From an uncultured Actinomycetes bacterium (GTDB lineage Bacteria; Actinomycetota; Actinomycetes; Mycobacteriales; Nakamurellaceae): a stretch of 25,278 nucleotides of DNA. A program made the translations under genes and the position numbers. The DNA lies in NCBI GenBank assembly GCA_937926105.1, contig CALANS010000216.1:1-25278 (forward strand), written 5' to 3'. The notes beneath the pieces are model-generated. The model saw nothing but the letters and a program-made list of their open reading frames with translations, had not been told where the DNA came from and ran no database searches. Each line of letters begins with the position of its first letter. Position 1 is the first letter of the stretch. Positions 17,065-23,882 of the stretch are shown piece after piece.

Positions 17065-17325
17065 TTATGGAGTCCTCGTTCTTCCGAAGTCCTTGTTCGT
17101 CGCCGCTTGAATTCAGGACCGAGCGCCCCAACGAAATGATCGCCCGGAACCGCCGAACTACTGTGCGCAGTGGGCGCCACGAAGGGAACACCGGGCCCGC
17201 GGAGCTCCGGCCAACGACCCTCGGCACCAGGGTCTCGGCAGTCGGATACCGCGCCGCTAACGAGACCCTGCGAGTCATACGCCGGTGCACGAATCACAAT
17301 CCTCGTATGGGCTAGGAGGTAGCCG
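17065..17325. other. intercistronic gap in the transporter operon
   Basis: About 260 bases between the binding-protein stop and the first permease start, both on the minus strand. No reading frame here has recognisable features. Just after the stop the minus strand has a small GGCT/AGCC hairpin nested in GGGCT/AGCCC, which could slow polymerase or protect the mRNA so that more binding protein than permease is made. This is a weak structure and only a suggestion. Confidence 0.35.
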
Positions 17326-18471
17326 TCAGCCCTTGCATGTCAGGTATTTGTTGTTAAAATCGTCGATCAGCGATTTCGACTTCTCGATCCGCTTGGCGTC
17401 AAACGTATCGACATTATCCTTGCCTACGAGAAATGACCCGGAGTCGACATAGATGCCATCTTCATTGATCGTGCACTGCCCGCTTTGCAGCTTCGCGACT
17501 ACGTACGCGCCAACATAGGCCTGGCCCCATGGATTCTGCACCATCGTTCCGGCGACAGACCCGTCACGGATTCCGTCGAGGATAGGCTCGGTATCGTCGA
17601 TCGCCATAATCTTGATCGGCAGATTGGCCTTCTTGACGGCGGCAATAGCGCCTTCGGCCGATACCGTGGAGGTACCAACGATGCCGTCAACCTCAGATCC
17701 ACGCGAGACCAGCAGGTCTGTGACGGCCTTCTCAGCAGTTTGGAGGTCATTGTCGATGTCGGAAATGTGCTGAACGAGTTTGATCTTGCCGTTGGACTCG
17801 GCGACGGCTTTCTCGACACCCTCAATGCGCCGTTGCGTGTTCGAATCGACCAGCAGACCGGTCACGTGAACGATCGAGCCTTCACCGCCGAGCGTGTCGA
17901 TCAGCGCTTTCGTCGCCTCGTAGGCCGCCTGTTCTACGTCCGTTGACAAGCAGAAGTAAGCGCTGTCTTTGTCACCGGCGGGGCACGACGTGACGGAACC
18001 AACCGCAAATCCCTCGTCACGCAGGTGCTCGAACGTGCTGTTAATGTCCGCGGGCGACACGCCGAACACTGCGAACGCGTTGTAGCCCCTGGCAGCGAGG
18101 GAGTCGAGCAGCGCATTCTGCTTGGTCTGGTCCCACTCCGACGTGTCATCGAACGTGACGTCCGCCAGGCCGAAATCCTTCTTTGCCTGCGCTGCGGCAT
18201 CGGGCCACGATGCGTAGTACGGATGCGGCCCGCCGTTGACCAACGCGACTTTGATCTCGGAGAGAGGCATGACGTCTCCCGCCGACCCGGCCGAGGAATC
18301 TGCTGCCGATGTGTCATCGCCACTGGTCCCCTCGGCGGACTCCTCGGCGCTGGCCGGCTCGGGCGACGCCGAGCCGGAGGATGCACTATTGGCACTACAA
18401 CCGGCGAACAGAAGCGTGCCGGCCGCGATCGCGCCCAGAAGGCGCGTGATACGCCTGGTTCGATGTGTCAT
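17326..18471 (-). CDS. sugar ABC transporter substrate-binding lipoprotein
   Basis: A 381-residue lipoprotein that captures the substrate outside the membrane. The signal peptide has an Arg-rich start (MTHRTRRITRLLG), a hydrophobic core and a lipobox LFAGC with the lipidated Cys25. A Ser/Ala/Glu-rich linker (about 26-65) follows, as in many actinobacterial lipoproteins. The mature part is a Peripla_BP_4-type fold: KVALVNGGPHPYYASWPDAAAQAKKDFG, GYNAFAVFGVSPADINSTF, VDGIVGTSTVSAEGAIAAVK, MAIDDTEPILDGIRDGSVAGTMVQNPWGQAYVGAYVV. These are typical of rhamnose, ribose and AI-2 type binding proteins. It is the first gene of the operon; the shared promoter/operator lies about 90 bases upstream. Confidence 0.93.
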   Translation of the reverse strand: MTHRTRRITRLLGAIAAGTLLFAGCSANSASSGSASPEPASAEESAEGTSGDDTSAADSSAGSAGDVMPLSEIKVALVNGGPHPYYASWPDAAAQAKKDFGLADVTFDDTSEWDQTKQNALLDSLAARGYNAFAVFGVSPADINSTFEHLRDEGFAVGSVTSCPAGDKDSAYFCLSTDVEQAAYEATKALIDTLGGEGSIVHVTGLLVDSNTQRRIEGVEKAVAESNGKIKLVQHISDIDNDLQTAEKAVTDLLVSRGSEVDGIVGTSTVSAEGAIAAVKKANLPIKIMAIDDTEPILDGIRDGSVAGTMVQNPWGQAYVGAYVVAKLQSGQCTINEDGIYVDSGSFLVGKDNVDTFDAKRIEKSKSLIDDFNNKYLTCKG

Positions 18472-18558
18472 GTAAACCGCCTTAGCCGTTGTCCCGCAGG
18501 GCGCACCTAGCGGGCTGGGACATTTCAGTGCAGATGCTGGCGCGGGTCGTCCAGCGAA

Positions 18559-18586
18559 GTGATAACGTAACCGGTACCGTTGCCAA
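18559..18586 (-). promoter_or_regulatory. promoter with LacI-type operator in the spacer, ABC transporter operon
   Basis: On the minus strand a TTGGCA -35 (18586-18581) and TATCAC -10 (18564-18559) are 16 bases apart. Between and overlapping them is the palindrome AACGGTACCGGTTACGTT (18581-18564; 7 of 9 pairs symmetric, centre CCGG). It repeats the module at 4980-5007 in sequence, spacing and direction relative to the gene. It lies about 90 bases before the binding-protein start. Repression from such a position would block polymerase binding. The intact LacI protein at 7866 is the likely ligand; the broken one next door is the alternative. Confidence 0.75.
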
Positions 18587-18675
18587 GACCATAATGCGGG
18601 GTGCCAGGGGTGTCAATAGTCCGTCTTTCACGATGTCGATGCGATGCCGTCGAATATCCTCGAAAATTTTTCACG

Positions 18676-19271
18676 TCACGGTGGACAGCCCCCGTCGCCA
18701 GTCGACGGACGTGCGCACGATCCGCGCACAACTAATCGCGTGCCGAGAACAATCCGCCGTGGGGTCGTATCCCGCGGCCCTGTCGTTACGTGCAACCGAC
18801 GAAGGAGCAGCTTCATCGCGATTACTCCCTGTTCGACATCTGGTCGTTCCACGACAGTTAACGGCCGGTGCCAGCAGCTCAAAGAGCCGTAGATCGTCGA
18901 ACCCAACCAGGGACACATCGGCCGGAATGTCGGCCCCAATGTCTTTGACCGCCCTCAGTGCCCCGATCGTCATGACGTTGTTGGCGACGAAGACGGCCGT
19001 CGGCGGACGGGGCAGCGCCAATAGGCGCAGCATGCCCTGGTACCCACCTTCCTCTCGAAAGGCACCGTCCTGGTCGTAGTCGCCTGGCGTCTCCAACTCG
19101 TGCTCGAGTAGCACTGAGTGCAGTGCGGCCCATCGCTCGCGCCCGGGAGTCGAGGCCGGGTTCCCGTGTATTTGGCCGATGCGAGTATGCCCCAAGGACA
19201 GGAGGTACTCTGCGGCCTGCTTCGTGCCGCCGACGTTATCGACGAGGACTGTATCGTTCAACCGTCCCGGT
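18676..19271 (-). pseudogene. LacI-family regulator, 3' exon, frameshifted
   Basis: This is the second part of a LacI-type gene whose first part lies at 21424-21875, separated by a group II intron. It continues directly with PGRLNDTVLVDNVGGTKQAAEYLLSLGHTRIGQI, AVFVANNVMTIGALRAV and VSLVGFDDLRLFELLAPA. There (about 18857-18870) one extra base shifts the frame. The proper C-terminus, LTVVERPDVEQGVIAMKLLL and PRRIVLGTRLVVRGS, continues in another frame to a stop at 18676. In the frame as written, the protein would end in an unrelated Cys/Arg-rich tail. So even after perfect splicing the effector domain would lack its normal end. A sequencing error at this base is possible. Confidence 0.85.
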
Positions 19272-19334
19272 GTAGGGTCGGCCAGCAGCGCCCTGCCTGG
19301 CTTGCGCCGGGTGGGTTTCTGCTGGCCGCCCTCC

Positions 19335-19368
19335 GAACCGGACGTGCCCATTCCTGAGCATCCGGCTC
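19335..19368 (-). ncRNA. group II intron domain V (catalytic hairpin)
   Basis: Exactly 34 bases. Lower stem GAGCCGGA pairs with TCCGGTTC (8 pairs, one G-U) and holds the catalytic AGC triad. A two-base CG bulge follows on the 3' side. The upper stem TGCTC/GGGCA plus an A-U pair is closed by a GGAA (GNRA) tetraloop. This is the canonical architecture. Domain VI follows: stem GGGC-GGCCAGCAG / CTGCTGGCC-G-CCC with a single unpaired A (19278) seven bases from the intron end, the expected branch point. Confidence 0.9.
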
Positions 19369-19377
19369 TCCATGTGA

Positions 19378-20805
19378 TCACGCCGTGGTGCTTGCCCAAG
19401 GGGTTGGGATGCGGGTTCCTCGGTAGCGGTAGCGGGTCACTGGAACCTGCCAGGCGCGGAAGAACTCGATCCCCTTGGCGCGGATCCGCCATTGGGGCAG
19501 ATGCCGTCGCACGAGGGTGCGCATGTTCAGTTTCGGGTGTCGCTTCTTCAGCCAGCCCACGATCCGCCAGAAGGCGAAGTGGTCGATGTAGCTGAAGACG
19601 TGTTTCACGACGCCGTGCTGAAAGTATGCGCACCAGCCCCGCAGCGCCGGGTTGAGGCGGCGCAGCAGGTCGGCGAGCGTTCGATGAGATGCCCGGCGAG
19701 TCAGCGTCCGCACCTTGTCCCGGATGGAAGCCAACGACTTCCGTGACGGGTAGGTGTAGATCGCGGTTTTCCCGCCGTGACCTCTGATCCGGCGGCGCTG
19801 GATGTGCCACCCGAGGAAGTCGAACCCGGTGTCTATGTGCGTGACCGTCGTCTTCTCAACCGACAGGCGCAGGCCCATCGGCGCGAGCACTGCGGCGACC
19901 TCGCCGAAGAGCACATCGGCATCAGCGCGGGTGCCGCGAACGAGGACGACGAAGTCGTCCGCGTAGCGGACCAGCTTCATCGTCGCGCCCCCGGCGCGTT
20001 GATGTTTCGTGCGTGCCCATTGCGGCCCGAGCGCATCCCACTTGCGTTGGAAGTGCTCGTCCACCACGGACAGGGCGATGTTCGCCAGCAACGGCGACAG
20101 AATCCCGCCTTGCGGGGTGCCGGTGAACGTGTCCCTGTTCACGCCGTCCTCACTGAGAACGCCCGCGTTCAGAAACCCACGGATCAGGCGCAACACACGC
20201 TTATCGGCGATCCGGTCGCGGACGCGCTGCATGAGCGCGCCGCGATCGATCTCGTCGAAACACGCGGTGATGTCCGCTTCGAACACCTGCACGTAGCCAC
20301 GTGAGGCGTAGTAGTGGATTTCCGCGATCGCGTCCTGCGCCCGCCTGCGCGGCCGGAACCCATACGAGGACGGCTGAAAGTCGGCCTCGAAGATCGGTTC
20401 CAGCACCAGCTTGAGCGAGGCTTGAACGATCCGGTCCGTCATCGTCGGAATCCCCAGCTTACGAATCTTGCCGTTCGCTTTCGGAATCGACTTCTGACGC
20501 ACCCGCTCCGGGACGAACCCACCGCCCTTCACGCTTTCGCGCAGCTCGGCGAGCATCCCTTGCACCTTCTGCGACGGGACGGATCGTGGAACGATTCCGT
20601 CGACTCCCGCGGTGCGGCCTCCCTTGTTGCCCTGCACCCGGTTCCACGCCGCAACGAGGAAAGCCGGGTCATAGACCAGGTTGAACACATCGTCGAAGCG
20701 ACGACCGGGATCGGACGTCGCCCATTGGTGCAGTTTCGTCTGCATCGTCAGTACCCGCGCCCACGCCTCCGTTGCGTCGGCTGGCCACAGAACACCCGTA
20801 TTCAC
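19378..20805 (-). CDS. ltrA: group II intron reverse transcriptase/maturase
   Basis: An intron-encoded protein of about 475 residues that helps the intron fold and splice and copies it into new sites. Seen in order: the RT-0/RT-1 region GRTAGVDGI and QKSIPKANGKIRKLGIPTMTDRIVQ, SSYGFRPRRRAQDAI, FEADITACFDEI, GTPQGGILSPLLANI, the catalytic YADD (about residue 281), GFDFLGWH, and the X/GIIM maturase domain (LRGWCAYFQHGVVKHVFSYIDHFAFWRIVGWLKKRHP). No zinc-binding HNH endonuclease follows, so it resembles the endonuclease-lacking classes, which tend to target replication forks. GTG at 20805 after AAGGGAG gives the typical NTGVLWP start; an ATG at 20862 in the same frame is the alternative. Confidence 0.93.
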   Translation of the reverse strand: MNTGVLWPADATEAWARVLTMQTKLHQWATSDPGRRFDDVFNLVYDPAFLVAAWNRVQGNKGGRTAGVDGIVPRSVPSQKVQGMLAELRESVKGGGFVPERVRQKSIPKANGKIRKLGIPTMTDRIVQASLKLVLEPIFEADFQPSSYGFRPRRRAQDAIAEIHYYASRGYVQVFEADITACFDEIDRGALMQRVRDRIADKRVLRLIRGFLNAGVLSEDGVNRDTFTGTPQGGILSPLLANIALSVVDEHFQRKWDALGPQWARTKHQRAGGATMKLVRYADDFVVLVRGTRADADVLFGEVAAVLAPMGLRLSVEKTTVTHIDTGFDFLGWHIQRRRIRGHGGKTAIYTYPSRKSLASIRDKVRTLTRRASHRTLADLLRRLNPALRGWCAYFQHGVVKHVFSYIDHFAFWRIVGWLKKRHPKLNMRTLVRRHLPQWRIRAKGIEFFRAWQVPVTRYRYRGTRIPTPWASTTA

Positions 20806-21423
20806 GGCTGTGTCTCCCTTACTGCTTCTCGATCCTGCGATCACACTGGACCGCTTCGCCATGCGGCCGGCTCTCCCGACCTCGGACTACTACGGGTCCT
20901 CCGCCCCATCCCGACCCGATCAGCAGGCCATGCGCTCAGCCTTCGGCACCGCCGCCGGATGCGACGCACCTCCGGCGGAGCCGGGATGGTTCCCACGTTC
21001 ACTCTCGAACCCTTCGACGGGATCGGCACCCAGTTATGCCCCAGCATCATCGCCACGGCTACGCCGCAGGCTTTCACCGTGGCCTCCCGACCGGCGACAT
21101 CACCCGGCCCAGAAGTTCCCCTTGCCGCCGAAGCCGTGAGGGTGCGCGATGCAACCCGACCCGTATCCGCCAGGTTGGAGTCGGTGGTCTCGTATTAAGG
21201 GGCTTTCAGCCACTGGTTCCTATCCGTATGCCTCTCCGTCTCGCTAGCCGAGCCCGCACCATCTGGCAGTACCGGATACGACTCGTCGTTGTCGAGGACT
21301 GCTCCACCCAACCCGCTCACGCCAACGAGCCAGATCGTCCTCCAGCTATCACACGCTTGCTGCGACAAGCGTCGAGCGGTGTCCTTTCACCACCGCAAGG
21401 TTCAAGAACGCCTCGTGGCGCTC

Positions 21424-21875
21424 GACGTCTCACGGTCAATGAAAACGACGGGAACGCCGCTGTCGGTGAGAGCCGGCGAGAGGTGCCCAGCCTCCGTCGT
21501 TGGCGCGAGGATCACGCCATCGACGCGACCGACGAGGCTTGACAGGATCTCTTTCTCCCGAGCCTCGTTCTCGTCGGTGTTATACAACGAGACGCTGTAA
21601 TCAAGTCCCTGCGACTCGCCTTCCGCACCTTTCACGACTGAGGCGAAAAATGGGGTCGTAATATCTGGAACAACTAGCGCGATAGTTTGTGTGCGACCGT
21701 ATTTGAGGTTCTGGGCCATCGTGTTCGGTGTGTACCGCAGTTCCTCGATTGCTCGCTGCACGCCGGTCGCTGACTTCACGCGTTGGCCTCTTAGATGCCT
21801 GTATACCGTAGCGGGCGAAACGCCAGCGCGTTGCGCCACATCGGCTAGGGTCGCGCTCATCGCCGTGATCCGCAT
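21424..21875 (-). pseudogene. LacI-family regulator, 5' exon interrupted by group II intron
   Basis: Encodes the DNA-binding half of a LacI-type repressor: TLADVAQRAGVSPATVYRHLRG, then the hinge IEELRYTPNTMAQNLKYG and the start of the effector domain (TIALVVPDITTPFFASVVKGAE, VDGVILAPTTEAGHL, VPVVFIDRE). The recognition helix reads TVYRHL instead of the common TVSRVL. The coding continues at 19271 beyond the intron. Without splicing, translation would run into the intron and stop after about a dozen codons, leaving a repressor with an unusable sensing domain. The Met at 21860 is an equally good start. It is divergent from the ribokinase gene, the usual place for its regulator. Confidence 0.88.
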
Positions 21876-21986
21876 GCGTCAGGAACGGCGTCTGGCGCAG
21901 GTAATTGATGCATGGCCAACTCGCACTGCGAGACGTTCAATCCGAGCATGCCACGACTCCTCGTGCTAACCTGTAGCGACCGACAG

Positions 21987-22001
21987 CGCAATCAGATTGC
22001 G
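21987..22001. promoter_or_regulatory. perfect inverted repeat in the LacI/ribokinase divergent region
   Basis: CGCAATC-A-GATTGCG is a perfect 7-bp dyad around one base, lying between the divergent broken LacI gene and the ribokinase. Size and place fit an operator for the broken regulator. It does not match the CCGG-centred operator before the two large operons, so two regulators with different sites may have been at work. Confidence 0.5.
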
Positions 22002-22158
22002 TAATCAAAATAACAACGTCGGCGCCGGGCGGCAAGATATCGTCGAGCGAGCGCATCAGAGCCACTGCGTCATCGTTACCCCCGATCCTGCAGATCTCTC
22101 AGTGACTGCCCCGCCCCGGCGCTTCCGGGCGCCGTCTCACCAGAAGGAATTGATCGCT

Positions 22159-23157
22159 ATGACATCCGCGGACACCGAACGATCAAGCGACTCGATCGCC
22201 GATGCCCCGAATGCGGGGCTAGTCGCCGTCGTCGGGAGCGCGATGATGGACCTCATTACCTACACGGAACGTATCCCAGATGAAGGTCAGACCCTGTCTG
22301 GGACCTCTTTTGAGCTCGGCTTTGGAGGGAAAGGTGCAAACCAGGCCGTCATGGCGCGGCTATTGGGTGCGCCCGTAGCATTCGTGGGCCGGGTTGGCGA
22401 CGACTCCTTTGCAGATATGACCATTACAAACTTTAATCGGTTAGGAATAAATATCTCAGGTGTAAGTCGGTCATCAGGTACCTCAACCGGCGCTGCGGCC
22501 ATTTGGGTGACACCCGACGGTTCTAATCGAATCATTTGCGTAGGAGGCGCCAATGACAGGCTTACCGATACTGAGGCCTCAGAATCGATATTATCGTTGC
22601 CAGAGGTGGCGGTCACTGTGTCGCAATTCGAGATTCAAGACGCGGCGATTCTCGGAGCATTCCGAGCCGCGAAAGTTCGTGGATCGGCGACGATCCTAAA
22701 TCCCGCCCCCAGCCGACACGTTACAGCGGAAATCCTCCAACTTACCGATTGGCTTGTCGTTAATGAAAACGAATTTGAGGATCTCACTGACACAAGGCAA
22801 CGACCCCGAGACTGGAAAGCTGACGATCAATTTATCATTCGTGTCTCTCAGGCCCTCGGAATTAAGTTGGTCATTACGCTTGGCTCAGACGGGGCGCTCC
22901 TATCCAAGCCCGATGGCACAGTATTCCGCGTCCCTGCGCCGGCCGTGAAAACAATCGATACGACTGGCGCTGGTGATGCATTCGTGGGAGGACTCGCCTT
23001 CGGTGTGGCCACGGGCCGATCGGAATTGCAATGCGTCGAACTGGGGTGCTATTGCGGAAGCCGAAGCGTCACGCAGCGCGGCACCCAGCGGTCGTATCCG
23101 AGGAGACACGAGATTGCACGATTCCTCCGCGCTTCATCGCCGCCAACGGCGGGATGA
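22159..23157 (+). CDS. rbsK: ribokinase (PfkB-family carbohydrate kinase)
   Basis: A 332-residue cytoplasmic sugar kinase, ATP-dependent, forming ribose 5-phosphate or a related sugar phosphate. Seen: VVGSAMMDLITYTERIPDEGQTLSG at the sugar-binding N-terminus, PfkB signature 1 GFGGKGANQAVMARLLGA, NPAPS and NENEFEDL typical of ribokinases, GSDGALL, and signature 2 DTTGAGDAFVGGLAFG with the catalytic Asp. The ATG at 22159 follows AGAAGGA by 10 bases; a TTG frame upstream from 21997 shows no resemblance. The first 20 residues are a Ser/Asp-rich extension. Base composition is a little lower in GC than the neighbours. With the mutarotase at 10199 and the sugar-type importer it suggests a pentose-containing substrate, though PfkB kinases vary in specificity. 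Confidence 0.9.
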   Translation: MTSADTERSSDSIADAPNAGLVAVVGSAMMDLITYTERIPDEGQTLSGTSFELGFGGKGANQAVMARLLGAPVAFVGRVGDDSFADMTITNFNRLGINISGVSRSSGTSTGAAAIWVTPDGSNRIICVGGANDRLTDTEASESILSLPEVAVTVSQFEIQDAAILGAFRAAKVRGSATILNPAPSRHVTAEILQLTDWLVVNENEFEDLTDTRQRPRDWKADDQFIIRVSQALGIKLVITLGSDGALLSKPDGTVFRVPAPAVKTIDTTGAGDAFVGGLAFGVATGRSELQCVELGCYCGSRSVTQRGTQRSYPRRHEIARFLRASSPPTAG

Positions 23158-23168
23158 CCGACCGTCTT

Positions 23169-23192
23169 AGCGATGGCTTCACTTTCATCGCT
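23169..23192 (+). terminator. hairpin after the ribokinase gene, possible terminator
   Basis: AGCGATG pairs perfectly with CATCGCT around a 10-base loop, 12 bases after the ribokinase stop. There is no T tract behind it, so termination is plausible but not certain. Confidence 0.4.
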
Positions 23193-23882
23193 GCCCTCAG
23201 ATGAGCCAGTCGGCGATCGCCCGGCAAGCTTCAGGTTCGCGGTGATCGCTCCCTCGGAAGAGCTAGGCACCCGGGATGGTCTGGACGCACGGCTGGACGA
23301 TCAGCGCACGCTTGGCGCAACCGTCAGTCGGCATGTGGCGGAAAGCGCCGAGCAGAGCGGCACTGTCGAACAGCGGCGTAGACCTCGACCCGCTCGTGAA
23401 TCGCGCGCAGGCTCTCGGGAGCAACCCCCTCGCTTTCACGCGACCGGTATGCGACCCGCTGTCGCTGTCAATGCGGAGGTCGCACACTTAAGGGGCGTGA
23501 AGAGCGTCGGGAACGCACCGGTGGCGGCTCCCGCCCGCGGCGAGCCTGAACAGAACCATTTAGCGGCCGCGAGGTCCACCAGTATGGACGTCGGCACGCC
23601 GCGTCACGGAGCGGTAGACCCGCCCGCTCGCGCGCTCGTCACGCATCGGCACCCCATACGGGCATGGTGACGCCAAAGCTGCGGACGGGTTCCGGGCCAG
23701 GTCTCGAATACCCCGGTGCGGCATACCGAGCGCGGCGACGTACCGGGCCGGCCAAGGCGCTACTACGTGAGCCAGCTACCGGGCCTGCCAGGCGACCTCG
23801 ACACTACGGGCAGCGGGAGCGAAACCGACCCGCGAGTGTCGGCGACGGTCGAAAGCGACGCCATATCGGCGGTCACTGGAAA
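23193..23882. other. gene-poor stretch between cargo and integrase
   Basis: About 690 bases without a recognisable gene. Several overlapping frames of 60-165 codons are open in both directions, as expected by chance at high GC. Their products are rich in Arg, Pro and Ala and show no domain. An excisionase gene, common next to such integrases, could not be identified. Decayed mobile DNA is a possible origin. Confidence 0.4.

Larger units (their letters stand above)
19272..21423 (-). mobile_element. complete group II intron with maturase, inserted in a LacI gene
   Basis: A 2152-base retroelement, minus strand, same direction as the host gene and so able to splice from its mRNA. The 5' end reads GAGCGCC, a variant of the usual GUGYG; the 3' end is CCCTAC, matching the AY rule. 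Removal joins the exons as GAG-ACG-TC/A-CCG-GGA, in frame (IDRETSPGRLNDT). IBS1 GACGTC and IBS2 CCGTGA, adjacent in the 5' exon, pair with candidate EBS1 GATGTC (21101-21096, one G-U) and EBS2 TCACGG (21139-21134) in domain I, in the expected order. Domain V is at 19335-19368 and domain VI at 19272-19333 with a bulged A at 19278. All parts needed for ribozyme activity appear present. The encoded protein lacks the endonuclease domain. Confidence 0.92.

Noticed and set aside
18671..19810. A single 379-codon minus-strand frame ending in LacI-like sequence
   Set aside because: It is a chimera: its first part reads through the intron tail (domains V and VI and the end of the maturase in another frame) and only the part after 19271 is LacI exon. 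It is not a real protein.
21416..21436. GTGAG upstream of GAGCG as alternative intron 5' end
   Set aside because: With the AC-type 3' end it breaks the exon reading frame, and it would place the IBS1 and IBS2 bases inside the intron.
23263..23487. 74-codon minus-strand frame as a possible excisionase
   Set aside because: No helix-turn-helix or other excisionase feature can be seen, and the Cys/Arg/Ser-rich composition looks like chance.
23173..23670. 165-codon plus-strand frame after the ribokinase
   Set aside because: No recognisable domain, Arg/Pro/Ala-rich composition and no clear ribosome site; its start lies inside the hairpin at 23169-23192.
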